From Parvularculaceae bacterium (lineage in GTDB: Bacteria; Pseudomonadota; Alphaproteobacteria; Caulobacterales; Parvularculaceae): 64,000 bases of DNA. The stretch spans positions 52,541 to 116,540 of the forward strand of contig JAGRDS010000002.1 in assembly GCA_020446945.1 (NCBI GenBank). Direction: 5' to 3'. Shown piece by piece: positions 18,295-28,769 of this stretch. How positions within the stretch are numbered: position 1 is the stretch's first letter; every line of letters starts with the position of its first letter. The position numbers were made by a program, and so were the translations under genes. Under the pieces are notes generated by a model. It saw only the letters and a program-made list of their open reading frames with translations, ran no database searches and was not told where the DNA came from.

Positions 18295-19734
18295 TCAGCC
18301 TTTCTCGCTCGCATGGGCGACAAGCAGATGGGCGACCGTCTCGGTGACGCGCCGGCCGGTCGGCAGGTGCAGGAATTCGTTAGGTCCGTGCGCATTCGAA
18401 TGCGGGCCGAGAACGCCGGTGATCGCGAATTGCGCTTTCGGGAACGCCTTGCCGAGCATGCCCATAAAGGGGATCGAGCCGCCCTCGCCCATCATGGCGG
18501 CCCGGTTGCCCCACGCAGCCTCGGACGCCTTGTCGAACGCCCGCGCGAGCCAATCATCGGTCGGCGGCGCGTTCCAGCCGGAACCCGGCTGCTCCGGCGT
18601 AAAGGAAACTTTCGCGCCGTAGGGCGGATCTGATTCCAGAATACGCTTTAATTCCGCACTCGCTTCGTCTGCGTCGGTCGTCGGCGGTAGACGCAGGCTC
18701 AGCTTGGCCGTTGTGAACGGGCGCAAAACATTGCCCGCGCCCGAAGGCGCAGGCGCGCCGTCGAAACCCGTAACCGAAAGCGCAGATCGCCAGGTCCGGT
18801 TCAAGATGAGTTCGTCAAGATCGTCGTTTGCGGGCCGCATTCGGTCGACGAACGGGAATTTCGAATAGACAGCCGCCCCCAGCGCATCCGCCGCAATTTT
18901 CGCCTGCGTCCGCCGCTCGTCGGGAATCGCCGCGCGAAAAGCATCGGGTTTGACGTCGCCCGTCGCCACGTCGTCGATCCGGTCAAGCAACATGCGCAGA
19001 ATCCGGAAGCTGGACGGGACGACGCCCGACGCATCGCCTGAATGAACCCCTTCATCAAGGACGTCGATTTTCAGCGCGCCGCCGATTAATCCCCGCAGAG
19101 AAGTCGTCAGCCACAGGCGATCATAGTCGCCGCAGCCGCTGTCGAGACAGACGACCAGGCCGACATCGCCGATCTTGCCCGAAATCATTTCCATGTAATG
19201 CGGCAGGTCCGGCGAGCCCGATTCTTCCGACGCCTCGATTATGATGACGCAGCGCGCGCGCGCGGCGCCTTGTTCTTCAAGCGCCAGCAAAGCGGTGAGC
19301 GCACCGAATATTGCGTAGCCGTCATCGGCTCCGCCGCGCCCATACAGCTTTTCGTCTTCCAGAACCGGAATCCACGGACCCTTTCCGGGCGCCCATCCGG
19401 TCATTTCCGGCTGTTTGTCGAGATGGCCGTATAAAAGAACGGTCTCGCCGGACGCACCGCCCGGCGAGTCGATTACGATCAACGGCGTGCGACCCGGCGC
19501 ACGCAGGATTTCAAGCGTTGTTCCGGGCAGCGCCTTGATCTTTTCACGCGCCCAGCCGGCGAACATCTTCACCGCCTCTTCCATATGGCCGAGCTTTTCC
19601 CAGTCGGGCTCGAACATCGGGGATTTGTTGGGAATACGAATGTAGTCGACGAGCGTCGGCGTGATTTCCGCCGCCCACATTTTTTCGACAAAGGCGCTAA
19701 GCGCGGTGTGATCGAGGTTCGTCAAGGGCGCCAT
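18295..19734 (-). CDS. M20-family zinc metallopeptidase (dipeptidase-like)
   Basis: A 479-residue protein of the M20 family, close in layout to carnosinase-type dipeptidases. Zinc ligands and catalytic acids are visible: VLLYGHLDKQPE (His and catalytic Asp), YGRGGADDGYA (bridging Asp), IIEASEESGSPD (catalytic Glu and ligand Glu) and a late MGEGGSIPFMG and HSNAHGPNEFLHL (final His). The dimerisation lid occupies the middle. No signal peptide, so cytoplasmic. It lies downstream of glnA, separated by a good terminator. Confidence 0.94.
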   Translation of the reverse strand: MAPLTNLDHTALSAFVEKMWAAEITPTLVDYIRIPNKSPMFEPDWEKLGHMEEAVKMFAGWAREKIKALPGTTLEILRAPGRTPLIVIDSPGGASGETVLLYGHLDKQPEMTGWAPGKGPWIPVLEDEKLYGRGGADDGYAIFGALTALLALEEQGAARARCVIIIEASEESGSPDLPHYMEMISGKIGDVGLVVCLDSGCGDYDRLWLTTSLRGLIGGALKIDVLDEGVHSGDASGVVPSSFRILRMLLDRIDDVATGDVKPDAFRAAIPDERRTQAKIAADALGAAVYSKFPFVDRMRPANDDLDELILNRTWRSALSVTGFDGAPAPSGAGNVLRPFTTAKLSLRLPPTTDADEASAELKRILESDPPYGAKVSFTPEQPGSGWNAPPTDDWLARAFDKASEAAWGNRAAMMGEGGSIPFMGMLGKAFPKAQFAITGVLGPHSNAHGPNEFLHLPTGRRVTETVAHLLVAHASEKG

Positions 19735-19796
19735 CTCCCGTTTTTACGGTTTCACGGCGACCATAGGGCGCCGGCGCGCGCTTCGCCACCGGCCGT

Positions 19797-19832
19797 AAAA
19801 CGGAAGGCCGGGGCTTCTCCCGTCCTTCCGTT
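19797..19832 (-). terminator. Intrinsic terminator of glnA
   Basis: On the reverse strand AACGGAAGG and CCTTCCGTT form a perfect 9-bp stem followed by TTTA, 15 bases after the glnA stop. It separates glnA from the M20 peptidase gene. Confidence 0.65.
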
Positions 19833-19847
19833 CCGATTGTCGGCGTT

Positions 19848-21257
19848 TTACGCCGAATAGTACATTGCGAATTCGACCGGATGCGGCGTCGTCTCAAAGC
19901 GCTTCACTTCCTGCATTTTGAGATCGATATAAGCCTCGATCTGGTCGTCATTGAAGACGTTGCCCTTCTTCAGGAAGTCGCGGTCGCGGTCGAGCGCATC
20001 AAGCGCGTCGCGAAGACTGGCGCAAACATGCGGGATCTCTTTCAATTCGGCCGGCGGCAGATCATAGAGATCCTTGTCCATCGGTTCGCCCGGATGAATG
20101 CGGTTTTCAATTCCGTCGAGGCCCGCCATCAACAGCGCCGCGAAGGTGAGATAGGGATTGCCGGCGGGATCGGGGAAGCGCACTTCAAGACGCTTTCCTT
20201 TCGGCGAGGGAACCCAGGGAATCCGGATCGAGGCCGAACGGTTCCGCGCCGAATAGGCGAGAAGAACTGGCGCTTCATAACCTGGAACGAGGCGCTTGTA
20301 CGAATTCGTCGTTGAATTCGCGAAGGCGTTGATGGCGCGCGCGTGCTTTATGATTCCGCCGATATAATAGAGGCAGGTCTCGGAAAGATCCGCATACCGA
20401 TCGCCGGCGAAAAGCGGCTTGCCGTTTTTCCAGATTGACTGGTGAACATGCATGCCCGAGCCATTGTCGCCGAAAACCGGCTTCGCCATAAAAGTCGCGG
20501 TCTTGCCATAGGCGGCGGCGACCTGATGCACGATATATTTGTAGAGCTGCATATTGTCCGCCATCTTTACGAGATTGGCGAACTTCATCCCGAGTTCATG
20601 CTGCGAGGGTGCAACCTCATGGTGATGTTTTTCCGGGTTGAGACCGAGATCGCTCATCACGGCGAGCATTTCCGTGCGCATATCCTGTGCCGAATCAACT
20701 GGCGGAACAGGGAAATAGCCGCCCTTCGGACCGGGCCGGTGCGCAAGATTGCCGCCCTCATAAGCGGTCGCCGAATTATAGGGGCCTTCATCGCTGTCGA
20801 GCGAGAAGCCCATATTGTGTTGTTCGTTCGACCAGCGAACGTCGTCGAAAACGAAAAACTCCGCTTCCGGTCCGATATAGGCCGTATCGCCCGCGCCGCT
20901 CGATTGCAGGAAGGCTTCGGCCGCTTTCGCCGTCGTGCGCGGATCGCGGCTATAGGGCTGGCCGGTCGCAGGGTCCAGAATGTCGCAGATTATCGACAGC
21001 GTCGGCTGCGCAAAGAAGGGATCGACAAACGCCGTCGCCGCATCCGGCATCAGCACCATGTCGCTTTCGTTGATCGCCTTCCAGCCGGCGATCGAAGAGC
21101 CATCGAACATCGTTCCTTCTTCGAAAAGGTCGGCGTCGACCATGCTGTGATCGAAGGTGACATGTTGCCATTTGCCGCGCGTGTCCGTGAAGCGCAGGTC
21201 CACGAACCTGATGTTCTCGTCCTTGATCTTTTTAAGAATGTCGTCAGCGGAAGACAT
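19848..21257 (-). CDS. glnA: Glutamine synthetase, type I
   Basis: A 469-residue GSI enzyme that makes glutamine from glutamate, ammonia and ATP. Visible are [27 protein letters not shown] (metal site), the [12 protein letters not shown] segment, [21 protein letters not shown] and [10 protein letters not shown]. The adenylylation site is present as Y398 in [17 protein letters not shown], so GlnE control is expected. ATG 21257 ([14 protein letters not shown]) is preceded by AAGGAGCC; the longer frame upstream is not GS-like. It is downstream of and co-oriented with glnB, with 208 bases between. Confidence 0.98.
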   Translation of the reverse strand: MSSADDILKKIKDENIRFVDLRFTDTRGKWQHVTFDHSMVDADLFEEGTMFDGSSIAGWKAINESDMVLMPDAATAFVDPFFAQPTLSIICDILDPATGQPYSRDPRTTAKAAEAFLQSSGAGDTAYIGPEAEFFVFDDVRWSNEQHNMGFSLDSDEGPYNSATAYEGGNLAHRPGPKGGYFPVPPVDSAQDMRTEMLAVMSDLGLNPEKHHHEVAPSQHELGMKFANLVKMADNMQLYKYIVHQVAAAYGKTATFMAKPVFGDNGSGMHVHQSIWKNGKPLFAGDRYADLSETCLYYIGGIIKHARAINAFANSTTNSYKRLVPGYEAPVLLAYSARNRSASIRIPWVPSPKGKRLEVRFPDPAGNPYLTFAALLMAGLDGIENRIHPGEPMDKDLYDLPPAELKEIPHVCASLRDALDALDRDRDFLKKGNVFNDDQIEAYIDLKMQEVKRFETTPHPVEFAMYYSA

Positions 21258-21465
21258 TTTGGGGGAGGCTCCTTCCTCGGGTTGCCGCAGCGGCGCCCAG
21301 GGCGGGAGCGAGCCCCCGCACAGGGGCTTTCTAATGATGAAGGGAACATGAGAGCCGGGACGCGAGGAAATCAACTGGATTTTTTGCAGCGCAATAATGT
21401 TTGGTGGTTGGCGCCAAGAATTAGCTATAATACGCTATATTTACGTTAAATATTGGAATATTCGT

Positions 21466-21831
<366 letters not shown>

Positions 21832-21864
21832 CTAAGGATCAACGGTTCTTGAGGAGCAAGTCAA

Positions 21865-23370
21865 CTGATACCGCCATTCATACTTTTAAGCGCCGGCGAA
21901 ACGAGAAACGTTGAGGCCGCTGCGATCAAGGACGGTCTTTCCGGCGCTGCGATGATGGAAGCGGCCGGCGCGGCCGCGGCTTCATTCATTATACGGAGCA
22001 TATCGAAAAGGCCTGTCGCCGTTCTTTGCGGGCGCGGCAACAACGGCGGCGATGGTTTCGTCGTTGCGCGCAAGCTCAAGGAAGCGGGGTGGAAAGTGCG
22101 CCTCGGCCTGGTCGGTGAGAAAACCGGCCTGAAAGGCGACGCCGCCTTGATGGCGAATTTGTTCGAAGGTGAAGTTGAGCCGCTTGGCCCCTCCCTGTTT
22201 GAAGGCGCGGGACTTATCGTCGACGCCCTTTTCGGAACCGGTCTTGCGCGCGCGATTGAAAGCCCTGAACGCGAAATAATTGAAGCTGCGAATGCGCACG
22301 CCGCGCCGAAAATTGCGATCGACCTGCCATCGGGCGTCAAAGCCGATACCGGAGAGATTCTGGGCGTTTCAATCGAGGCGGCGGCGACGATTACCTTCAT
22401 CGCGAGAAAGCCCGGTCATCTTCTCTTTCCGGGCCGCGCTCTTTCGGGCCTCGTCGAAGTCGCAGATATCGGCGTCAGGGATAAGCTCATCGGCGCCGCA
22501 ACGCCGAGCATCTATGAAAATCATCCCGCGCTCTGGGCCGGGCGTTGGCGCCGGCCCGGATTTTCGACGCATAAATATGATCGCGGGCACGCAGCGATCG
22601 TTTCCGGCCCACGCCTTAAAACCGGCGCGGCGCGACTCGCCGCGCTTTCCGCCCTGCGCGTCGGCGCGGGGCTTGTGACGGTCCTCTCGCCGAGCGATGC
22701 GGCGAATGAAAACGCAACGCATCTGACCGCAATCATGCTGCGCGAGGCGAATGACGCTGCGGCGATCGGCGGCGTTCTCGCGGACAAGCGTTTCACCGCA
22801 GCCCTCATCGGACCCGGCGCCGGCGTCGGCGCGCAAACAAGAGAGGGCGTTTTCGCGATACTCGGTTCGGCTGCGGGCGGCGTATTCGACGCTGACGCGC
22901 TGACCAGCTTTGAAGGCGAGGAGCCGGGTTTTTTTGCGCGATTGCGCGGCGATGACGTTTTAACGCCGCATATCGGCGAGTTCGCGCGGCTTTTCCCTCA
23001 GCTGAAGGAGCTGAGCCGGCTCGACGCGGCGCGCGCCGCCGCGAAAGCGGCGCAATGCGTGATAGTCCTGAAGGGCGCTGATACGGTGATCGCCGCGCCG
23101 GACGGGCGTGCGATTATCAATTCGAACGCGCCATTCGATCTGGCGACCGCTGGCGCGGGCGATGTGCTGGCCGGCGTGATTGCGGGCCTTCGCGCGCAGG
23201 GATTGCCCGGTTTCGAAGCCGCCGCCGCCGGCGTCTGGCTGCATGGCGCGGCGGGTGCGCTCGTCGGCCCTGGACTGATCGCGGAAGACCTGCCGAACGC
23301 TTTGCCGAGTGTATTGAGGTCGCTGTTCGCTCCGCCGCAAAGCCGGCCGGAAGACAAAAAAAACACGTGA
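21865..23370 (+). CDS. nnr: Bifunctional NAD(P)H-hydrate epimerase/dehydratase
   Basis: A 501-residue repair enzyme: the N-terminal YjeF_N domain epimerises damaged NAD(P)H hydrates and the C-terminal ribokinase-like domain dehydrates them with ADP. Motifs are CGRGNNGGDGFVVARKL, IDLPSGVKADTGE and, at the C-terminus, FDLATAGAGDVLAGVIAG. The first ATG in frame is at 21952, but the conserved N-terminus (ILLSAGETRNVEAAA...LSGAAMMEAAG) begins well before it, and no ATG, GTG or TTG lies between the in-frame TGA at 21850 and that ATG. CTG at 21865, eight bases after GAGGAG, is the best start. It diverges from glnB. Confidence 0.93.
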   Translation: MIPPFILLSAGETRNVEAAAIKDGLSGAAMMEAAGAAAASFIIRSISKRPVAVLCGRGNNGGDGFVVARKLKEAGWKVRLGLVGEKTGLKGDAALMANLFEGEVEPLGPSLFEGAGLIVDALFGTGLARAIESPEREIIEAANAHAAPKIAIDLPSGVKADTGEILGVSIEAAATITFIARKPGHLLFPGRALSGLVEVADIGVRDKLIGAATPSIYENHPALWAGRWRRPGFSTHKYDRGHAAIVSGPRLKTGAARLAALSALRVGAGLVTVLSPSDAANENATHLTAIMLREANDAAAIGGVLADKRFTAALIGPGAGVGAQTREGVFAILGSAAGGVFDADALTSFEGEEPGFFARLRGDDVLTPHIGEFARLFPQLKELSRLDAARAAAKAAQCVIVLKGADTVIAAPDGRAIINSNAPFDLATAGAGDVLAGVIAGLRAQGLPGFEAAAAGVWLHGAAGALVGPGLIAEDLPNALPSVLRSLFAPPQSRPEDKKNT

Positions 23371-23601
23371 CCGCCGGGTCGCGGCGGCGAATTCCGCGCC
23401 GCTGCGCGGCGCGCGCCTTTCGGCGTTTGCGTCCAGCATCGACCTTGGACGCGAGCGGGCGAAAATTCGGCTGCGAATTCAGCGCTATGTAAACCGAAAA
23501 CGGCTCCGAACCGCTCGACTCCGGTGGGGGCGTGTTATAGAGACCCGCTTTCGACGGCCGGCCCCGATTTCGCGATCGGGGCGGACGGCGGGGTTTTCTG
23601 C
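23371..23601. promoter_or_regulatory. Spacer and probable tRNA-Leu promoter region
   Basis: No gene is seen. GTTATAGAG near 23535 could be the -10 element of the tRNA promoter, and CCCCGAT-TTCGCG-ATCGGGG (23562–23581) is a perfect 7-bp hairpin just upstream of the tRNA, perhaps involved in processing. Both assignments are tentative. Confidence 0.3.
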
Positions 23602-23686
23602 GCGGATGTGGCGGAACTGGTAGACGCACTGGATTTAGGTTCCAGCGGGGTGACCCGTGGGGGTTCAACTCCCTCCATCCGCACCA
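23602..23686 (+). tRNA. tRNA-Leu (anticodon TAG)
   Basis: An 85-base class II tRNA with encoded CCA. The acceptor GCGGATG pairs with CATCCGC, the anticodon arm is CTGGA-TTTAGGT-TCCAG (anticodon TAG, reading CUA and related codons), a long variable arm (GCGGGGTGACCCGT) is present, and the T arm contains GGTTCAACTCC. It lies 84 bases before the trigger factor gene. Confidence 0.97.
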
Positions 23687-23770
23687 GACCGCGCCCGGTT
23701 GGAGATGCCGGCTGTAACGAAGGATTGCGGGCCGCCGATGCGGTTCTGAAGGAAAAAGGCTTGGACGACG

Positions 23771-25129
23771 ATGGAAGTGATTGAAAAGACCGCTGAGGGC
23801 CTCGAGCGCAAGTTCACGGTCAAAGTGCCGGCGGCCGAACTTGACGCCAAGTTGAATGCACGCCTCGCCGAGGTGAAAGGAAATGTCCAGCTAAAAGGTT
23901 TCCGCAAGGGCAAGGCGCCGCTGCCGTTCCTGAAAAAGATGTACGGCAAAGGCATGATGAGCGAGATCTTGCAGGAGATCATCAACGAAACGAGCTACAA
24001 GGCTTTCAGCGATCGCGATCTGAAACCGGCGACAACGCCGCATCCGCATTTCAGCGGCGACTTCGAACAGATTATCGACGGCAAGGCGGACCTTGAATAC
24101 GAAGTCCACGCCGAAATATTGCCGAGCTTCGAACCGATGTCCGTCGACGGCCTGAAACTCAAGCGCCCGGTCGCGGAAGTCACCGACGCCGATGTCGACG
24201 AGCAGGTGGCCAAAATCGCCGAGTCGAACCGGGATTACGAGCCGCGCAAAAAATCGGAAAAGGCGAAGGAAGGCGACCAGCTTGTCATCGATTTCACAGG
24301 CTCGATCGACGGCGAGGAATTCGCCGGCGGCAAGGGTGAAGATCACTCCGTCGTTCTTGGTTCGAACGCGCTCATCCCCGGATTCGAGGAACAGCTCATC
24401 GGCGCGAAAGCCGACAGCGACGTCGAAGTGAAATTGTCGTTCCCTGACGATTACGGGTCTGAAAACCTCAACGGGAAGAAAGCCGTATTCGCGGTGAAGG
24501 TTAAGGAAGTCAAAGCGCCGAAAGACGCTGCGATCGATGACGAGTTTGCGAAGAAACTGGGGCTCGACAGTCTTGATGAACTGAAATCCCGCGTGCGCGA
24601 GCGTATTGAAGGCGATTTCAAATCCATGTCGCGCAGTCATGTCAAACGCGCGCTTCTCGACAAACTCGACGACGGGCATGATTTCGAATTGCCGAAATCA
24701 ATGGTTGATGCGGAGTTCAATCAGATCTGGGCGCAAGTCGAAAACGCCGAACGCGATGAGGAAGACAAGGACAAGTCGGAAGACGAATTGAAGGAAGAGT
24801 ACCGCAAGATCGCGGTTCGTCGCGTGCGCCTTGGTCTCGTTCTTGCGGAAATCGGCCGGCGCGCCGATGTTCAGGTGCCGTCGGAACACCTTCAAAGCGC
24901 CGTCCAGCAGGCTGCGCTGCGCGATGCGCAGTTGTTTGCAATGCAGGGGCAGAAAGTCTCACCGCAGGAAGTGCTGAAAATGTACCAGCAAAACCCGCAG
25001 GCGATCGCCCAGATTCGCGCGCCGCTTTTTGAGGAGCGTGTTGTCGATTTCATCCTTGAGAAAGCCGAGATCGCCGACAAGAAGGTCTCGAAAGACGAGT
25101 TGATGAAAGACCCGGAAGGCGACGAATAA
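23771..25129 (+). CDS. tig: Trigger factor
   Basis: A 452-residue ribosome-associated chaperone with peptidyl-prolyl isomerase activity. The N-terminal ribosome-binding signature is present as QLKGFRKGKAPLPFLKKMYG, the FKBP-like domain starts at GDQLVIDFTGSIDGEEFAGG and includes VVLGSNALIPGFEEQLIGA, and the C-terminal helical domain with FELPKSMVDAEFNQIW makes the chaperone cradle. It precedes clpP–clpX, the usual bacterial order, but a sulfotransferase gene is inserted between them here. Confidence 0.98.
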   Translation: MEVIEKTAEGLERKFTVKVPAAELDAKLNARLAEVKGNVQLKGFRKGKAPLPFLKKMYGKGMMSEILQEIINETSYKAFSDRDLKPATTPHPHFSGDFEQIIDGKADLEYEVHAEILPSFEPMSVDGLKLKRPVAEVTDADVDEQVAKIAESNRDYEPRKKSEKAKEGDQLVIDFTGSIDGEEFAGGKGEDHSVVLGSNALIPGFEEQLIGAKADSDVEVKLSFPDDYGSENLNGKKAVFAVKVKEVKAPKDAAIDDEFAKKLGLDSLDELKSRVRERIEGDFKSMSRSHVKRALLDKLDDGHDFELPKSMVDAEFNQIWAQVENAERDEEDKDKSEDELKEEYRKIAVRRVRLGLVLAEIGRRADVQVPSEHLQSAVQQAALRDAQLFAMQGQKVSPQEVLKMYQQNPQAIAQIRAPLFEERVVDFILEKAEIADKKVSKDELMKDPEGDE

Positions 25130-25305
25130 GGGCGGGCGAGGCGGCTTCGTTCTTCGCCGGCTAATCGGCTCCGCCGCATGCGCCTCGCATGCGGCCCGGA
25201 ATTCGCTTATTCGTTGTCAACGCCGATAAATACCGCTGTCAACGCCAAACAGATGCGAAATCGACGCCGATCCATGGGTTAATAACGCCAAACGCCGCAG
25301 AGTTA

Positions 25306-26082
25306 ATGTCCGCAACGCGCTCTTCGCGAAAATTTGTTTTCGTCGCCGGTCTTCACCGTTGCGGCACGACATTGCTGGCCAACATGCTGGCGGCGCACCC
25401 CGATATATCGGGATTTAAAAATACCGGCGAGAAAATGGATGAAGGCCAATACCTTCAAAACGTTTATCCGTCCGGACCGGTGAAAGGCGGCGACGCCGTC
25501 GGCCGCCTCGGCTTCGATCCGGCCGCATATCTGACGGAAAAGTCGCCATTGGCGGCGCCTGAAAAGGCCGAACTTCTTTTCAGCCAGTGGGCGCCATATT
25601 GGGATTTGTCAAAGCCGGTCCTGTTAGAAAAATCGCCGCCCAATCTCATTCGCATGCGCTTTTTGCAGGCGTGTTTCCCGGACAGTCATTTCATCGTCAT
25701 CGCCCGCCATCCGGTCGCCGCCTCGGTCGCTACGAAAAAATGGTGCCGTTTCAATCCGGTCCCGGGAATTATCGCCAATTGGGCGATGTGTTACGGGCGT
25801 GCTGCCCGGGACGGCGAAAGGCTCAATAGCGTCGCCTTTGTCCGGTATGAGGATCTTGTCGCCGATCCCCGGTCTGTGCTGCGGCCGATCACCGACAGGC
25901 TGGGAATCTCTCCGCTGCCGGCGGCGCCGGCGGAAGTACGCGGCGATCTTAACCGGAAATATTTCGAGCAGTGGAAAAATTTACTCAAAGACCCGCGCGA
26001 GCGGGCGATGGCGGCGCTTGTACGGCCCTTCGCCGGCCCGGTCGCCCATCGCTTCGGTTATTCGCTGGACCCGGCCGAATAG
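25306..26082 (+). CDS. PAPS-dependent sulfotransferase family protein
   Basis: A 258-residue predicted sulfotransferase. The 5'-phosphosulfate loop is visible as AGLHRCGTTLLANML (residues 14–28) and the 3'-phosphate site as SHFIVIARHPVAASVATKKW, preceded by VLLEKSPPNLIRMRFLQ. I chose ATG 25306 because the P-loop then begins near residue 14, as in the family; the earlier in-frame part is not conserved-looking. The acceptor is unknown. It interrupts the common tig–clpP neighbourhood, which makes it a likely later insertion, though base composition is similar to its neighbours. Confidence 0.87.
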   Translation: MSATRSSRKFVFVAGLHRCGTTLLANMLAAHPDISGFKNTGEKMDEGQYLQNVYPSGPVKGGDAVGRLGFDPAAYLTEKSPLAAPEKAELLFSQWAPYWDLSKPVLLEKSPPNLIRMRFLQACFPDSHFIVIARHPVAASVATKKWCRFNPVPGIIANWAMCYGRAARDGERLNSVAFVRYEDLVADPRSVLRPITDRLGISPLPAAPAEVRGDLNRKYFEQWKNLLKDPRERAMAALVRPFAGPVAHRFGYSLDPAE

Positions 26083-26239
26083 GCCGCGAGCGCGATAGAG
26101 GAAGGAACAAGCGCGATCGTTTTTGATTCGATCCGGATATGGCGCGCCTTAGCGCCGCTGAAGGCCTTGCAATCGGCCAAGAATAACCGTCGCTTAAACC
26201 GCGCGCCCTAATGTGATGACGGGGTTGTCGGTCGAGGGC

Positions 26240-26267
26240 GTTGGCCGGAGACTTTTCAACCCCATAT
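26240..26267 (+). promoter_or_regulatory. Sigma-32-like promoter of clpP
   Basis: GTTGGCC, 13 bases, then CCCCATAT: the -10 element matches the heat-shock consensus CCCCATnT fully and the -35 keeps the TTG core. It lies 74 bases upstream of clpP, a standard heat-shock gene. The -35 is weak. Confidence 0.5.
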
Positions 26268-26341
26268 TAACCGAGCCGCCCCACGCCGGGCGACGCAGAC
26301 AATCCCCCCGGGTTGCCGCCCGGCCTGATGAAGAGAGATCC

Positions 26342-26965
26342 ATGAAAGACCCCCAGGACATATTCATGAACACGCTGGTGCCGATGGTCGTCGAGCAATC
26401 GAGCCGCGGCGAGCGGGCCTACGATATTTACTCCCGCCTATTGAAAGAGCGGATTATTTTCCTTTCCGGCCCGGTGCATGACGGCGTTTCGACCCTGATC
26501 GTCGCACAATTGCTGTTCCTGGAGGCGGAAAACCCCAAAAAGGAGATCGCGTTTTACATTAACAGCCCCGGCGGCTCAGTTTCGGCCGGTCTCGCGATGT
26601 ACGACACGATGAAATATATCCGCCCGGCCGTATCGACCATGTGCATCGGCATGGCGGCGTCGATGGGTTCGCTGCTGCTCACCGCGGGCGAGAAGGGCAT
26701 GCGTTTCTCGCTGCCGAATTCGCGGGTCATGGTCCACCAGCCGTCAGGCGGCTTCCAGGGCCAGGCGTCAGATATCGAACGCCATGCGCAGGACATCATC
26801 AAGATGAAGCGCCGGCTGAACGAGATTTACGTCGAGCATACGGGACAACCTTATGATATTATTGAGAAAACTCTTGATCGCGACCATTTCATGTCGCCAG
26901 AGGAGGCAGTTGATTTCGGCTTGATCGACAAGGTTCTCGACAAGCGCCCGGCCGCTGAAGAGTAA
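26342..26965 (+). CDS. clpP: ATP-dependent Clp protease proteolytic subunit
   Basis: A 207-residue serine protease that forms the 14-mer ClpP chamber and works with ClpX. The triad is S107 ([10 protein letters not shown]), H132 (VMVHQPSGG) and D181 (TLDRDHFMS). The processing-type N-terminus and the length are normal. ATG 26342 is preceded by AAGAGAGATCC; the longer in-frame frame upstream is rejected because it crosses the promoter and is not ClpP-like. clpX follows after 218 bases. Confidence 0.98.
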   Translation: MKDPQDIFMNTLVPMVVEQSSRGERAYDIYSRLLKERIIFLSGPVHDGVSTLIVAQLLFLEAENPKKEIAFYINSPGGSVSAGLAMYDTMKYIRPAVSTMCIGMAASMGSLLLTAGEKGMRFSLPNSRVMVHQPSGGFQGQASDIERHAQDIIKMKRRLNEIYVEHTGQPYDIIEKTLDRDHFMSPEEAVDFGLIDKVLDKRPAAEE

Positions 26966-27183
26966 ATCCGGGTCGCGATGACATACGATCAGGCGAAATG
27001 GCGGCTTGATTGGCATGTCAGGGTTGTGGTCGAATATGGTGAAAGCTTTGGCATCGGCATGGGCTGGCGGAATGGCGCAAAATCTGCACCTGTACAGCGT
27101 CATCGTATGGTGTTGTTCAAGGGCAGGGCCTGCGCCAGTCCGGATTCCCGGCACGCCGGGACTCCTCAAGGGAGTAGTATAGC

Positions 27184-28470
27184 GTGAGCAAGGTTAGCGG
27201 TAAGAGCGGCGGCGGCGAGGGGAAAAACACCCTTTACTGTTCGTTTTGCGGTAAGAGCCAGCACGAAGTCCGGAAACTTATAGCCGGACCGACGGTATTC
27301 ATATGCGATGAATGCGTCGAACTCTGCATGGATATAATCCGTGAAGAGTCGAAATCCTCTTTGGTAAAGGCCGGCGAAGGCGTGCCGAGCCCGCACCAGA
27401 TTTGCAAGGTTCTCGACGATTACGTTATCGGCCAGAAACAGGCGAAGCGGGTTTTATCCGTTGCGGTTCACAATCATTACAAGCGATTGAATCACGCATC
27501 GAAGAATAACGATGTTGAACTCGCCAAATCCAACATATTGCTGCTCGGTCCAACGGGTTCGGGCAAAACGCTGCTCGCCCAGACCCTCGCGCGCATTCTC
27601 GATGTTCCGTTCACCATGGCCGACGCGACGACGCTGACCGAAGCCGGCTATGTGGGCGAAGATGTCGAAAACATCATCCTGAAACTGCTCCAGGCCGCTG
27701 ACTATAATGTCGAACGCGCCCAGCGCGGCATCGTCTACATCGATGAAGTCGACAAGATCAGCCGCAAGTCCGACAATCCCTCGATAACGCGCGACGTTTC
27801 GGGCGAGGGCGTTCAGCAGGCCCTGTTGAAAATCATGGAAGGCACGGTCGCGTCGGTGCCGCCGCAGGGCGGGCGAAAGCATCCGCAGCAGGAATTCCTT
27901 CAAGTCGATACAACGAATATTCTCTTCATTTGCGGCGGCGCGTTCGCCGGTATCGAGAAGATTATTTCCAATCGCCACGCGGGTACTTCGATCGGATTTG
28001 GCGCGAAAGTCGCCTCGCCGGATGACCGCCGCGTCGGCGAGGTTCTGAAAACCGTCGAACCTGAAGATTTACTCAAATTCGGCCTGATCCCCGAATTCGT
28101 CGGCCGCGTACCCGTAATCGCAACGCTTGAAGATCTCGACGAGGCGGCGTTGATCCAGATTCTCGTTCAGCCGAAAAATGCGCTGATTAAGCAGTATCAA
28201 AGACTGTTCGAGATGGAGGATGTGAAGCTCACCTTTACGGACGACGCCAAGCTCGCGATCGCCCGCAAGGCGATTGTCCGGAAAACGGGCGCGCGCGGAT
28301 TGAGATCGATCATGGAGGGCATACTCCTTGATTCGATGTTCGAACTTCCTTCGATGGAGGGTGTCGTCGAGGTCGTCGTCAACGGCGAAGTCGTCGAAGG
28401 GCGCGCCAAGCCGCTTCAGATCTACGAGGACCGGGGCAAGGAAAAAATGGAGGCGGACGCCAGCGCCTGA
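27184..28470 (+). CDS. clpX: ATP-dependent Clp protease ATP-binding subunit ClpX
   Basis: A 428-residue AAA+ unfoldase that feeds substrates to ClpP. The N-terminal zinc-binding domain has C19, C22, C41 and C44 (YCSFCGKS and [10 protein letters not shown]), followed by Walker [16 protein letters not shown], the pore loop GYVGEDVE, Walker [11 protein letters not shown] and sensor/arginine motifs. The GTG start at 27184 follows AAGGGAGTAG. A terminator follows at 28495. Confidence 0.98.
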   Translation: MSKVSGKSGGGEGKNTLYCSFCGKSQHEVRKLIAGPTVFICDECVELCMDIIREESKSSLVKAGEGVPSPHQICKVLDDYVIGQKQAKRVLSVAVHNHYKRLNHASKNNDVELAKSNILLLGPTGSGKTLLAQTLARILDVPFTMADATTLTEAGYVGEDVENIILKLLQAADYNVERAQRGIVYIDEVDKISRKSDNPSITRDVSGEGVQQALLKIMEGTVASVPPQGGRKHPQQEFLQVDTTNILFICGGAFAGIEKIISNRHAGTSIGFGAKVASPDDRRVGEVLKTVEPEDLLKFGLIPEFVGRVPVIATLEDLDEAALIQILVQPKNALIKQYQRLFEMEDVKLTFTDDAKLAIARKAIVRKTGARGLRSIMEGILLDSMFELPSMEGVVEVVVNGEVVEGRAKPLQIYEDRGKEKMEADASA

Positions 28471-28494
28471 CCGGCGCGTCAGCCTTCGATCCCG

Positions 28495-28527
28495 AAAAAA
28501 GGGCGCCCTGAAAGGGGCGCCTTTTTT
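28495..28527 (+). terminator. Intrinsic terminator of clpX
   Basis: AAAAAAGG pairs with CCTTTTTT and an adjoining CGCCC with GGGCG, giving a long hairpin with one bulged G that ends in a T run, 24 bases after the clpX stop. Confidence 0.8.
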
Positions 28528-28596
28528 GTCCGGTCTGTTCTTATCGGCGCCGGGGCGATCCGGCTCGTCCAACTTTTCCGCATTCGGTGATCACGG

Positions 28597-28626
28597 GTTG
28601 AAACCGCGGGGCGGAACGCCACATTA
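28597..28626 (+). promoter_or_regulatory. Sigma-32-like promoter of lon
   Basis: GTTGAAA, 15 bases, then CCACATTA. Six of seven -35 bases match the heat-shock consensus CTTGAAA, and the -10 matches CCCCATnT at the outer positions. It lies about 144 bases before lon, after the clpX terminator, where a heat-shock promoter is expected. Confidence 0.45.
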
Positions 28627-28769
28627 TGCCGACGTCCGTCGCCGTCCGTGCTTCGGCGATTACCCTGAAAACGCATGCAAATGCTGCGCGGCGTTAAGGA
28701 GTTGTCGCCGGAGACTGGAGCGGGCGCTTGTCCGGGCGCCCATCGGGGCCCGCGAGTAAAGGAAGCCAG

